Assembly: GCF_030123365.1 (NCBI RefSeq)
Contig: NZ_CP126107.1
Coordinates: forward strand, 5,569,501-5,633,500
Length of the DNA: 64,000 nucleotides
DNA from: Neobacillus sp. SuZ13
Lineage (GTDB): Bacteria; Bacillota; Bacilli; Bacillales; Cytobacillaceae
Direction of reading: 5' to 3'
The first letter of the stretch is position 1, and every line of letters begins with the position of its first letter. A program made the translations under genes and the position numbers. This document shows, piece by piece, positions 56,739 to 64,000 of this stretch. The notes beneath the pieces were generated by a model. That model did not search any database. It saw only the letters and a list, made by a program, of their open reading frames with translations, and had not been told where the DNA came from.

Positions 56739-57716
56739 TTACAGTCTGTCTTTTAAGAACTGATAGGCCATTTGATCAGCTTCATTTCCCATCGTTGGGC
56801 CATGATTAGCCTGAGAAACCGATAAATACATCGCGTCCGCATTAGAAGACACGAGGGCTTTGTAAAGACTTTCGCTTTGATCAATAGGCACAAGTGGGTC
56901 CTTTCCACCGTGCAAAATCATCATCGGTGGACAATCGGCACTTACATATGTAATCGGACTACACTTTTTTGCTAGTTCGATATACTTCCAATCTGGGTCA
57001 CTAGTATCGCCTCTTTCTAGCAATTGATTCAAATCTGCTAACGATTTTCCAGTTTCATTATATCCAAGAATTTGGGTTATCACATGATCTATGGATTTGC
57101 CTGCCTGATCGACTTCGGTTCCAGACAAATTCTTTATGGCTTCATTCGCGTCGTTCCTGAGGAGTGCTACTAGGTCGGATGGCGCATAAAAAATTGTTGC
57201 TGCCTTTACTGAACTCGTATATTCTTGGTTACCGCCGACATCGCCTTCCATCTCACTGCAATTTGGGCTCATTGCGACCATTGCGGCTAGATGTCCACCA
57301 GCAGAGTTCCCTAACACGCCAATCCGTTCGGGATCGATATGATATTTCACTGAATTTGCTTTTAAAAACCGCACGACTCCCTTGCAGTCGTGGATACACG
57401 CTGGGAAAACAGACTGACTAGCCAAGCGATAGGATGGAGATACAACAGTAAATCCTTGCTCTACCAATCTTATAAGTTCCCGACAATATACTGCTTTTTG
57501 AGTAACCTGCTTGTATTCTCCATACATCCATCCCCCTCCGAAATAGTAAATGATACATGGGCCTGGCGTTTTTTGGTTTAGATCTTGATAGATATCCATT
57601 TTCAGAGTGTATGGCTCCCCATTATCCAGGGTTACCTCAGCAAAGGGAACATCTTCGTAGCGCGGCGTACGCCCCGGTGGACATAAAGGTTTTACTTTAG
57701 GTAGTTGTTGTTCCAT
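56739..57716 (-). CDS. Alpha/beta-hydrolase, carboxylesterase-like
   Basis: This 325-residue hydrolase has the oxyanion motif as YYFGGGWMYGE, the nucleophile in GVLGNSAGGHLAAMVAM (Ser about residue 140), the acid in ILHGGKDPLVP and the catalytic His in QANHGPTM. It has no signal peptide. The BD-FAE/acetyl-esterase subgroup is likely. It is the first gene after a Mn2+ riboswitch and is followed by terC, an odd pairing. The substrate is unknown. Confidence 0.88.
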   Translation of the reverse strand: MEQQLPKVKPLCPPGRTPRYEDVPFAEVTLDNGEPYTLKMDIYQDLNQKTPGPCIIYYFGGGWMYGEYKQVTQKAVYCRELIRLVEQGFTVVSPSYRLASQSVFPACIHDCKGVVRFLKANSVKYHIDPERIGVLGNSAGGHLAAMVAMSPNCSEMEGDVGGNQEYTSSVKAATIFYAPSDLVALLRNDANEAIKNLSGTEVDQAGKSIDHVITQILGYNETGKSLADLNQLLERGDTSDPDWKYIELAKKCSPITYVSADCPPMMILHGGKDPLVPIDQSESLYKALVSSNADAMYLSVSQANHGPTMGNEADQMAYQFLKDRL

Positions 57717-57810
57717 AAATTTTCCTCCCTATAAATTTTCGCACGCTATTACCAAATCAATTGCAATAATTGTCAGAAGCCCTGTTCCATTTATCTTCCC
57801 CATGTATAAA

Positions 57811-57859
57811 AAGTAAAATATAAAAGAGACCTTCGCCTGCTAATTAGGCAAAGGTCTCG
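57811..57859 (-). terminator. Riboswitch terminator upstream of the esterase gene
   Basis: On the minus strand GAGACCTTTGCC-TAATTAGCAG-GCGAAGGTCTC-type arms (GAGACC with GGTCTC, both followed inward by TT/AA and GCC/GGC) run into TTTTATATTTT. It stands between the Mn2+ aptamer and the gene. Confidence 0.88.
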
Positions 57860-57861
57860 CT

Positions 57862-57965
57862 AAGCATAAGTTTATGCCAACAAAGCCGATGGAGGAACCC
57901 ATTGCGCTTTGTTTCAGGATATACCTGACGCTACTCCCCTTTACGAGGATTCATATTGTCCCTCT
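57862..57965 (-). promoter_or_regulatory. yybP-ykoY (Mn2+) riboswitch
   Basis: On the minus strand the 5' part carries AAAGGGGAGTAGCGTC, the signature of yybP-ykoY. It is followed by CAGGTATATCCTG, then GGCTTTGTTGGCATAAACTT near the 3' side, then the terminator at 57811-57859. yybP-ykoY aptamers bind Mn2+ and, in the usual form, switch on exporter genes. Aptamer ends are approximate. The class assignment rests on these blocks and on terC downstream. Confidence 0.82.
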
Positions 57966-58003
57966 AGGAAATACAAAGGAACGACACCCATCCCTACTAT
58001 TTA

Positions 58004-58138
58004 ATTATAGTTTTATACTCTACCTAAAAAAATAAGATAATTATTATTATCGTTACATTTTGAAACTTTTCTATTGAAAACGTTAACACGATTCAAAAAT
58101 TCGTGGTAAACTGTCTAAATAAGAAACACATAAGGGGA
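58004..58138. promoter_or_regulatory. Control region, copy 2 of the 135-bp duplication
   Basis: An ungapped match to 55786-55920. It ends in AAGGGG, the ribosome site of the PrpR-like regulator that starts at 58145. It includes the perfect cre box at 58075-58088. The left edge (AATTATAG) and right edge coincide with those of copy 1. Confidence 0.88.
58075..58088. promoter_or_regulatory. Perfect cre box before the PrpR-like regulator
   Basis: TGAAAACGTTAACA matches TGWNANCGNTNWCA at every fixed position. It is 57 bases from the regulator start codon, so CcpA probably represses the regulator. Confidence 0.78.
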
Positions 58139-58144
58139 ATATAT

Positions 58145-59932
58145 ATGCAAAATATAACAAAAATCCTTGGTATCGCACCTTACGAAGAGTTAAGAAAATC
58201 AATGGAAAATGTAGGATCTACTTTCTCTAATATTTTGCTAAATACGTATACTGGTGATTTACAAGAAGGAAAAAATCTAGCCCTGGAGGTAATTCATAAC
58301 GATTACGATATTGTCATATCAAGAGGAGGTACAGCTGAGTTAATTAGGAAGAATATATCTATACCGGTTATAGATGTTTCAATATCCGTATATGACATTC
58401 TAGGAGCAATCAAACTAGCAAATAACTACACTTCTAAATTTGCTATCGTAGGTTATTCAAGTATTACTGAAACGGCACATCTAATTTGTGACATATTAGA
58501 CTATTCTGTGGAAATATATACGATAGATGATTCAAGTGATACGTTAAGTCTGCTAAAATCACTGAAAAACAAAGGGATTAAATTAGTTCTTTGTGATGCA
58601 ATAACGAATAAACTAGCATTAAAAATTTCTTTAAATACGATCCTTATTACATCAGGCAGTGAAAGTATTAAACGTACATTCGAACAAGCAATAGAGTTAA
58701 ATATGCATCTTCAAAAATTAAAACTACAAAACAACTTACTTACAGAAGCTATTGAAAATTTTAAAACGGACTGCTTAATTTTATCCAGTCAGTTTGAATT
58801 GATTTATTCAAGTTTAGATACAGAAATTAATGACTCAATCTATAATTATTTGCTTCATAAAAAAGATACTACTCCATTTAATGAATCACATACTTTTTAT
58901 CATTCAGTAAACAACACTCTATATAACTTAAAAGTAAATAGTTCAAATAAGGCAAATGATGTTTTTTATATTGTAACTGTCCAAAAATCTGTAACACCTA
59001 TCATGAATTCTAAATTCGGTGTTACCTATGAAGATAAGTCAGAAGTGGAACAACAATTAAATAATAACTTATATAAAAATCCTATTATCACAGATGTTAT
59101 TAAGGATAAAATTAAACAAATGAATTCAAATAATTCTCCAATTATCTTACTAGGAGAAAGAGGCACAGGAAAATATACTGTCTCTCAAAGCGTATTCACC
59201 AGTCAAAATAATAACAATAATACAATGGTAACGATTAATTCTAACTTACTAAATGATACAATGTGGAAACATCTTTTAAACACTAGTAACGGCCCTTTCC
59301 TTGAAGTGGGTAATACCATCCAGTTTAATCACTTTGATAAAATTTCAAATGAAAACTTCGAAAAGTTAATGACTATTATTGAATCTACTAACTTACACGT
59401 AAATAATCGACTGATCTTTATTTGCGAAAAAACATCTGAAGGTATTACATCAGAATCCTATAAAGAATTAATGAATCGAATGAGTTCTATAAGTTTCCTT
59501 CTACCTACCTTAAGAGAAAGAAAAAATGAAATATCGGCTATATTAACGATGTTTTTAAATAAGGTAAATATTGAAAATAATACGGATATTATCGGGTACG
59601 AACCCAATGCTCTGGCTACTCTTTCGCAATATAATTGGCCAGGTAATTTCATACAATTAAAACATGTTCTAACCGAATTAGTTTACTTATCTAAATCGCT
59701 ATATATAACTAGTAATAATGTCAATAGTGTTTTGGGTAAACAAAAAATTGTTGAAACTATTTCTTATTCAGAAGATGGAATGAATATTCCATTAAACAGC
59801 AGCAAAACATTACATGAATTTAGTTTGGATATAATCAAGCAAGTACTTGATCAACATAATGGCAACCAAACTTTAACAGCTGAGCAGCTTGGTATCAGTC
59901 GAACAACGTTATGGAGATATTTAAACAAATAA
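58145..59932 (+). CDS. PrpR-N regulator with a degenerate AAA+ domain
   Basis: This regulator of about 595 residues has three parts. A PrpR_N sensory domain (about 5-175) has DYDIVISRGGTAELIRKN, typical of receptors for acids and sugars. An AAA+ domain of the sigma-54 activator type (about 300-520) has Walker A only as GERGTGKYTVSQ, with no GAFTGA loop and no Walker B DE pair; the segment between Walker A and LRERKNEISAI is short. A Fis-type HTH (HTH_8) closes it, with LTAEQLGISRTTLWRYL. The ATG at 58145 has AAGGGG 7 bases upstream. Without GAFTGA it cannot be a normal sigma-54 activator. It probably controls the acid-sugar operon. Confidence 0.88.
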   Translation: MQNITKILGIAPYEELRKSMENVGSTFSNILLNTYTGDLQEGKNLALEVIHNDYDIVISRGGTAELIRKNISIPVIDVSISVYDILGAIKLANNYTSKFAIVGYSSITETAHLICDILDYSVEIYTIDDSSDTLSLLKSLKNKGIKLVLCDAITNKLALKISLNTILITSGSESIKRTFEQAIELNMHLQKLKLQNNLLTEAIENFKTDCLILSSQFELIYSSLDTEINDSIYNYLLHKKDTTPFNESHTFYHSVNNTLYNLKVNSSNKANDVFYIVTVQKSVTPIMNSKFGVTYEDKSEVEQQLNNNLYKNPIITDVIKDKIKQMNSNNSPIILLGERGTGKYTVSQSVFTSQNNNNNTMVTINSNLLNDTMWKHLLNTSNGPFLEVGNTIQFNHFDKISNENFEKLMTIIESTNLHVNNRLIFICEKTSEGITSESYKELMNRMSSISFLLPTLRERKNEISAILTMFLNKVNIENNTDIIGYEPNALATLSQYNWPGNFIQLKHVLTELVYLSKSLYITSNNVNSVLGKQKIVETISYSEDGMNIPLNSSKTLHEFSLDIIKQVLDQHNGNQTLTAEQLGISRTTLWRYLNK

Positions 59933-60096
59933 AAAGGGGTCAGTCCCCCATTGCGCGACACTCTTTCGACTAAATACCAGCTCGCAAATTCAAAAGAGTT
60001 TGATTATTGTCAAATCATGAGAACTCATGAGGTAGTCTTTTATCGTATACTTGACTATGGATAACCGATTACCTTAAGGGTGGAGAGGATTATGGT
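59933..60096. other. Gap with a half palindrome of the GGGTCAGTCCCC type
   Basis: AAAAAGGGGTCAGTCCCCCA (59934-59951, quoted in part) is one arm of the element seen whole at 28313 and 61697. Its partner arm is missing. Nothing else is recognised. Confidence 0.5.
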
Positions 60097-60339
60097 ATGA
60101 GAGTGGTAACAAAGTTTAAAATTGATGCGCTGGAGATTATTAAGATCTACACTGGCAAAAGTTTAACCATTACAGTAGAAATCTTCACCGTTCCTGAAGG
60201 CTACAAAAGCTTTGCAACTAATTCCTACGAATGCCATGATTCTCTAACAGGAATCGGATTTCATAAAGGTAAAAAAGAGAGTGTCAAACTAGCCATCAAT
60301 GATTTACGCCATTTGATGGCTGAGTATGAGGAAGAATAG
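60097..60339 (+). CDS. Small hypothetical protein
   Basis: This 80-residue protein begins MRVVTKFKIDALEIIKIYTG and ends with HLMAEYEEE. GGAGAGG lies 8 bases upstream. The Lys/Ile-rich alternation and a His/Lys stretch (GIGFHKGKKESV) suggest a small alpha/beta fold. I recognise no family, and no cysteine pair or transmembrane helix is seen. A terminator follows directly. Its neighbours (the regulator before, another small gene after) do not suggest a role. Confidence 0.7.
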   Translation: MRVVTKFKIDALEIIKIYTGKSLTITVEIFTVPEGYKSFATNSYECHDSLTGIGFHKGKKESVKLAINDLRHLMAEYEEE

Positions 60340-60353
60340 TATACAGAATTGTT

Positions 60354-60384
60354 AAAACCATGCTGGATACAGCATGGTTTTTAT
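60354..60384 (+). terminator. Terminator after the small gene
   Basis: AAAACCATGCTG-GATA-CAGCATGGTTTTTAT is a perfect 10-base-pair stem with a T-run, about 15 bases past the stop codon. Confidence 0.9.
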
Positions 60385-60469
60385 AGCTTATTAGGTATAC
60401 CAATACAGTATTTAATATCTGTTGCTTGTACAAACTAACATTATTCTAAATTTTGGAGGGAGTATTTGG

Positions 60470-60595
60470 ATGGAAGACAATCACAAGGAAAATACCAAAA
60501 TTGTTTCTAATGACGCAATAAAAGGGAAGCCCTATCTTGATATTGATCGTGTAATTACCGAGGGGAAATCTAGACATTCACAAAAAGAAAGATAA
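60470..60595 (+). CDS. Very small ORF, 41 codons
   Basis: ATG at 60470, with GGAGGGAG about 8 bases upstream, opens a 41-residue frame that begins MEDNHKENTKIVSNDAIKGK and ends SRHSQKER. It is highly charged and hydrophilic. The ribosome site is excellent for so short a frame, which supports translation. It resembles small Bacillus sporulation or regulatory peptides only in size; no family is recognised. A hairpin with CAGGGGAGG/CCTCCCCTG arms lies just after it (60609-60645). Confidence 0.55.
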   Translation: MEDNHKENTKIVSNDAIKGKPYLDIDRVITEGKSRHSQKER

Positions 60596-60608
60596 TCTTA
60601 AAACGCCA

Positions 60609-60645
60609 CAGGGGAGGTTAGAGTGGCAAACTGAACCCTCCCCTG
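60609..60645 (+). terminator. Hairpin after the 41-codon ORF
   Basis: CAGGGGAGG and CCTCCCCTG pair around a 19-base loop. No T-run follows, so termination is only possible, not shown. Confidence 0.45.
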
Positions 60646-60694
60646 GGCTCCTCTTCAGCGGCCTCTACCGTGCGTGACAAGAACGAAAATCGAT

Positions 60695-60877
60695 TTACTC
60701 TTCTGTTTCAAAACGCTTATTTATTTTATGATAAAGATCCGTACCTTTAGGGATACTATATAGCTCCTTTTCTCCATCGAATTTTATTCCGATACCTCCA
60801 CTCGGTTGTTTCCATATACGATAAGTACCTACGATATACTCGTTGCCACTTTCCTTTTTGATTATCTGCTTTTCCAT
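60695..60877 (-). CDS. Small hypothetical protein
   Basis: This 60-residue protein begins MEKQIIKKESGNEYIVGTYR and contains GGIGIKFDGEKELYSIPKG. AAGGGAG lies 8 bases before the ATG, so expression is likely. The short beta-rich pattern (IVGTYRIWKQPSGGIGI) resembles small proteins of unknown function in Bacillus. No neighbour suggests a role. Confidence 0.65.
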   Translation of the reverse strand: MEKQIIKKESGNEYIVGTYRIWKQPSGGIGIKFDGEKELYSIPKGTDLYHKINKRFETEE

Positions 60878-61114
60878 GTTTAGATCTCCCTTAAATTGTT
60901 TTGTCAGTATTCTATCTAAATAGTAATTCTTTGACAGATTACTTACAAGTAATTGATTTAAACCACCATTGTCCCGAACCGATATCCTTTCAATCTATTA
61001 AATCAAATGTCGATAGCTGTCTTCTTTGGGTGGATTATGTTAATTAAATAAACTAGAATAATTCTGAATTTTTTGTTAAGTTAGAACTATCCACTACCAT
61101 CAGGGGGGAATGAA

Positions 61115-61687
61115 GTGACAAAAGTATCAATCGTAATTGGGATTATTTTGGCCGTTTTAATAGGACTAAATTACGGAGGATTTGAATTAGTAGATATTGG
61201 GGCCGAACCTGAAAAAAAGCAAGAGAAAGTAGAAGCGAAAGCTGTTCAAGATAATAACAATAAGGAAAAAAAGAAAGTAGACAAGCAACAAACAGCCAAA
61301 ATTGGCGGAATTCAATATGATATTGGGATTGATGATAGTAGTTCACAAGATGCTGTTATTGAAGTGATGCACAAAATGACACATCAAAAAGTGAAGGCGA
61401 AAGAAAAGTGGGGAGCCATTCCTATGATCCCCGATACGATTAATCAAGTTTATAACATTGTGGAGAACAGTGAGTTTGAACAAAAAGATGAATTGCTAGC
61501 CATTTTACGCAAATGGAAAAAGGGCACTTTTTCTGAAATCGATGATGACCACAACTTTTTCTGGACCTACCAAGGAGGGACGGTCGGCGAAGCTTATGGA
61601 ATCATGAGCAAATCAGAAGAAGAAACTTTCATCCTAAATAACTTCAAAGAAGAAGATCTTGTAAGTGAATCCAACTCCCAACAATAA
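61115..61687 (+). CDS. Membrane-anchored protein, DUF6241-like
   Basis: This 190-residue protein has one N-terminal transmembrane helix (about 4-20), then a Lys/Glu-rich linker (about 30-60). A conserved-looking globular part follows, with DAVIEVMHKMTHQKVKAKEK and WGAIPMIPDTINQVYNIVE. The match to DUF6241 is from memory. The GTG start has a GGGGGG site. It is followed by a GGGTCAGTCCCCC palindrome that also lies past the convergent VOC gene. Role unknown. Confidence 0.7.
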   Translation: MTKVSIVIGIILAVLIGLNYGGFELVDIGAEPEKKQEKVEAKAVQDNNNKEKKKVDKQQTAKIGGIQYDIGIDDSSSQDAVIEVMHKMTHQKVKAKEKWGAIPMIPDTINQVYNIVENSEFEQKDELLAILRKWKKGTFSEIDDDHNFFWTYQGGTVGEAYGIMSKSEEETFILNNFKEEDLVSESNSQQ

Positions 61688-61696
61688 TAGAAAAAA

Positions 61697-61738
61697 GGGT
61701 CAGTCCCCCACTACTTTAATGCAGTGGGGGACTGACCC
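61697..61738. repeat. GGGTCAGTCCCCC palindrome between convergent genes
   Basis: GGGTCAGTCCCCCACT and AGTGGGGGACTGACCC are near-perfect arms. It is flanked by AAAAAA on the left and TT on the right, and stands between two convergent genes, so it may serve both as a terminator. It is almost identical to the copy at 28313-28354, and like that one holds ACTTTAA/GCAG in the loop. Confidence 0.85.
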
Positions 61739-61746
61739 TTCAGAGG

Positions 61747-62142
61747 TTAAGGAAGATTTAGTTGCCACGAAACTCCAAAACGGTCATTGACCCAACCAAA
61801 CTTTTTGCTGAAGCCATAATTGTTTAATGGCATAAGCGCTTGTCCACCTTCCATAAGTTTCTCATAAAGATCGACAAGTTCTTCTTCATTACTACAAGTC
61901 ACAAAGCTTGAGAAAGAAGGCGTAAAGGAGAATTGATGTTTGACAAAACTGTCAATACACATGAATTCTTGCCCTTTTAAAGTAAAGGTAGCCTGCATTA
62001 CGGTGCCTTCTGGTCCTGCTTGATTAGCCCCATATCTGACAATGTTTGTAATTCGAGAATCCTCAAAAATGGAAATATAAAAATTCATCGCTTCTTCTGC
62101 GTTGCTATCTTGAAACATTAAAAACGGTGTTATTTTTTCCAC
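61747..62142 (-). CDS. VOC-superfamily protein, PhnB/3-demethylubiquinone-methyltransferase-like
   Basis: This 131-residue protein has the VOC pattern: ITPFLMFQDSNAEEAMNFYISIFEDSRI (partly) at the start, TVMQATFTLKGQEFMCIDSF in the middle, and KFGWVNDRFGVSWQLNLP at the end. These proteins are annotated as PhnB-like; the catalytic role of many is unknown. There is no operon partner. The ATG at 62142 has AGGAGG-type sequence upstream. Confidence 0.88.
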   Translation of the reverse strand: MEKITPFLMFQDSNAEEAMNFYISIFEDSRITNIVRYGANQAGPEGTVMQATFTLKGQEFMCIDSFVKHQFSFTPSFSSFVTCSNEEELVDLYEKLMEGGQALMPLNNYGFSKKFGWVNDRFGVSWQLNLP

Positions 62143-62281
62143 TTATATCCTCCTCATTTATGTACTAAATTAATTATAATTGATTTTCTTGTGGAACTAA
62201 ACGTCCCTCTTTGAAAAGAGTAACCTTCCACTAAATTAAAAAAATACTTAAATCATTTTTTGTACTCAATTAACCAGCAGA

Positions 62282-62434
62282 GTAACCAGCGAAGATAAAA
62301 TAACCGGAGTTTTTCCGGTTATACAAAGCAAAATCCCTCATTTTCACACTTTTCGAGTCAATAGGCGGAATTTCTCCGCTTATTAAAGCTATTTTTAATT
62401 ACTAATTAAGCGGAAATTCTCCGTCTATTTATCA
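62282..62434. repeat. Dispersed repeat with GGCGGAATT hairpins (copy B)
   Basis: GTAACCAGCGAAGATAAAAT, CCGGAGTTTTTCCGG, TTCGAGTCAATAGGCGGAAT, AAAGCTATTTTTAATTACTA and AAGCGGAAATTCTCCG occur in the same order as copy A (47653-47848). Each GGCGGAA part pairs with the following TTCTCCG. The copy lies in the promoter-side gap between the convergent ends of VOC and the kinase gene. The rest of 62143-62495 holds no gene. Confidence 0.75.
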
Positions 62435-62488
62435 GATCGGGTGCTTAACCTGATCCCCCACCCACCGATAAGAACGGGTCCTCGTGCA

Positions 62489-62507
62489 GTGGGGGTCAGA
62501 CCCCCAC
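62489..62507. repeat. Perfect 19-bp palindrome overlapping the kinase stop codon
   Basis: GTGGGGGTCAGACCCCCAC is palindromic around one base. The stop TGA of the kinase gene and its last codons GTG GGG GTC (Val-Gly-Val) come from this element. It is the same type as those at 45969, 48252 and 43441. Confidence 0.85.
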
Positions 62508-63710
62508 TTTCGGAAACCGAATCGTAACTGTTGTCCCGTTACCTTTTATGCTATCAAAGTCGATGGTTCCTTTATACTTTGTAGCAATGTTAAAGCAAAT
62601 CATCATCCCCAGGCCAGTTCCTTTACTTTTTAACGAGTAAAATGGAGTACCAAGTGAATCCATTTCTTCTTTGGACATCCCTTGTCCACTATCAATTACT
62701 TTAATTTCAACCAACTGCCTTTTACTTTCAGCGGTAACTACAACAGAATCACCAACGTTTGATGCTTCAATGGCATTTTTAATAATATTAATTAATAGCT
62801 GTTTAAATTCAATTATATTCGCAGCGATATAACAATCATCAACCATACTTAGCACAATCTTATTATCATGGAGGAGACCATAAGTGTTGAGTAGATCCGT
62901 TACACTTTGAAGAACAGACTTTACATTTACTAGTTCAGTTTCAGTGTCTTTATCGGGCTTGGCAATGGATAAAAATTGAGAAATTACCTGTTCTGCCGTG
63001 TTTAATTCATTAATCATTAACGAGAAATGCCGCTTACTATTTTCATTATATGTATTATCCTTCTCATATAACTGTAGGAAGCCTTTAACCACTGTTAATG
63101 GATTTCTAATCTCATGTGCCACAGCAGCCGCCATCTGTCCAGTTGTTTTCAGACGTTCTGAGTGTTTAATTTGCTCATAATAGAGCTGCTGTTTCTTCAA
63201 CCGTCCATACGATAAGTAAAAAATAAAATAAAGAATGGCCTGGCTTCCTAAAAAGTTAATAATATTTCCGATTAAATCTTCTCTTATATACGGATAAAGC
63301 TCCCCTCGATCAACTATAGCAATATAGCTAAAAAGAAGTATGATGGAGAAAGTATTTAATAGTAAGGAAAGATGAAAAAGTTTTGTATCAAAAAATAAAA
63401 TTGAAATGGCAGGAATAAAGCATAAAAATATAAAGTTAGACCATGTATTCGGATATAAATAGAAGATGGTATAAAAGTAAGTAGAGGCTACGATGATGAT
63501 AATTATTCTAAGAAAATGTGACTTATATATAGGGTAAATTAATAAACAAATAGAAAAAAGGAACACTAAAACACCATGCGTAATATAGCCTGGTCCAAGA
63601 TGATGAAGAAGTGGATTACCTACAAACAGCCCAAGTAGCATAAGTGCAATCGCCACTAATACTGTGCTGTAATATATCTTTTGGTTAATTTGAATATTTT
63701 TGTACTTCAT
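62496..63710 (-). CDS. Sensor histidine kinase, KinB/sporulation-kinase type
   Basis: This kinase is about 404 residues. The first about 190 residues are membrane-embedded, with six or so hydrophobic helices (a KinB-like sensor region). Then come HisKA with AAAVAHEIRNPLTVVKGF (phospho-His at about residue 220) and HATPase with NIIKNAIEASNV, DSGQGM and KGTGLGMMICFNIATK. No receiver domain is linked, as expected for phosphorelay kinases that feed Spo0F. The start is ATG at 63710 (MKYKNIQINQKI) since AAGGG is well placed; the upstream frame adds 14 residues without a site. Its stop is formed by the 19-bp palindrome. Confidence 0.92.
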   Translation of the reverse strand: MKYKNIQINQKIYYSTVLVAIALMLLGLFVGNPLLHHLGPGYITHGVLVFLFSICLLIYPIYKSHFLRIIIIIVASTYFYTIFYLYPNTWSNFIFLCFIPAISILFFDTKLFHLSLLLNTFSIILLFSYIAIVDRGELYPYIREDLIGNIINFLGSQAILYFIFYLSYGRLKKQQLYYEQIKHSERLKTTGQMAAAVAHEIRNPLTVVKGFLQLYEKDNTYNENSKRHFSLMINELNTAEQVISQFLSIAKPDKDTETELVNVKSVLQSVTDLLNTYGLLHDNKIVLSMVDDCYIAANIIEFKQLLINIIKNAIEASNVGDSVVVTAESKRQLVEIKVIDSGQGMSKEEMDSLGTPFYSLKSKGTGLGMMICFNIATKYKGTIDFDSIKGNGTTVTIRFPKVGV

Positions 63711-64000
63711 ACTTTTCCCTTCTGCTGAAAGCCCAAGCTTTTTTTGTATCAAACCACCTATATTTTATCACATATACTTTGTAGAAATGAGTATCACCAT
63801 TGTTGGAAAACAAAAAATCTGGCTATATAGCCGGGTCTTAAACTCTTCCTTTTCCCTAGCCTTGATATACAGCATATTTCCGCACCAATCTCTTCGATTT
63901 TTCACCCCTATGAATTCCTTCCTTATTTCATTTAACTTCATTGGTTTATCATACTTTATGGTAAATAGATATTAACCAAAATATGGTTCTAGTTTAATTG
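63711..64000. other. Window end upstream of the kinase gene
   Basis: The remaining bases hold a short hairpin (CTGGCTATATAGCCGG) and A+T-rich sequence. No open frame here has family resemblance or a ribosome site. The kinase promoter should lie here, but I could not fix it. Confidence 0.5.

Overview
The window reads as chromosomal DNA of a low-G+C, endospore-forming Firmicute of the family Bacillaceae. The grounds are strong AGGAGG-type ribosome sites with many GTG/TTG starts, GerP-type spore proteins, sporulation-type histidine kinases, CcpA cre boxes, and a 16S-23S-5S rRNA operon with typical Bacillus features. A Neobacillus/Peribacillus-like genus is a guess and would be settled by the 16S gene. 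I saw no prophage, plasmid backbone, insertion sequence or CRISPR array.

Layout. 0.1-6 kb: two tandem secreted GH85 endo-beta-N-acetylglucosaminidases with a perfect cre box upstream. 6.3-9 kb: a membrane protein and a small redox cassette (ferric-reductase-like membrane protein, ApbE flavin transferase, Ser/Thr-rich anchored peptide). 9-11.6 kb: a 20/40-bp tandem array, an RpiR regulator and a GH4 6-phospho-glycosidase. 11.8-20.5 kb: an AI-2 (Lsr) uptake and processing locus, lsrACDBF divergent from lsrR-lsrK-cupin, with a cupin in the place usually held by lsrG. 20.7-22 kb: a latex-clearing-protein-like oxygenase and an SDR remnant. 22.2-27.2 kb: an rRNA operon on the minus strand without spacer tRNAs. 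27.8-36 kb: a mixed region with an Excalibur protein, a GNAT gene broken by an amber codon, a racemase with its MocR regulator, an Ig-repeat surface protein and a Gfo/Idh/MocA oxidoreductase. 36.2-40.4 kb: a PAS-GGDEF-EAL-PAS-histidine kinase fusion preceded by a c-di-GMP-I riboswitch and terminator. 40.5-43.4 kb: a spore-coat/germination cluster. 43.5-45.8 kb: YcnI and a two-component system. 46-48.3 kb: dispersed repeats and a staygreen-like gene. 48.4-55.8 kb: a catabolic operon with a SLC13 permease, sialidase-like protein, YhcH, PdxA2, DapA-family aldolase, Fe-alcohol dehydrogenase and DUF1537 kinase. Its probable regulator, a PrpR-N protein at 58-60 kb, is now separated from it by a Mn2+-riboswitch/esterase/terC segment. 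That segment is flanked by two ungapped 135-bp copies of the promoter/cre region. 60-64 kb: small genes and a KinB-like histidine kinase.

The best candidates for something undescribed are four. The first is the acid-sugar/sialidase-like operon, with its degenerate AAA+ regulator and duplicated control region. The second is the c-di-GMP-riboswitch-controlled GGDEF-EAL-histidine-kinase fusion, which has an EAL gene relic beside it. The third is the ApbE/ferric-reductase/small-peptide cassette. The fourth is the set of short repeat families: nested palindromes whose arms co-vary, and 20- and 21-bp-period arrays. All calls come from reading the sequence by eye; no database was searched.
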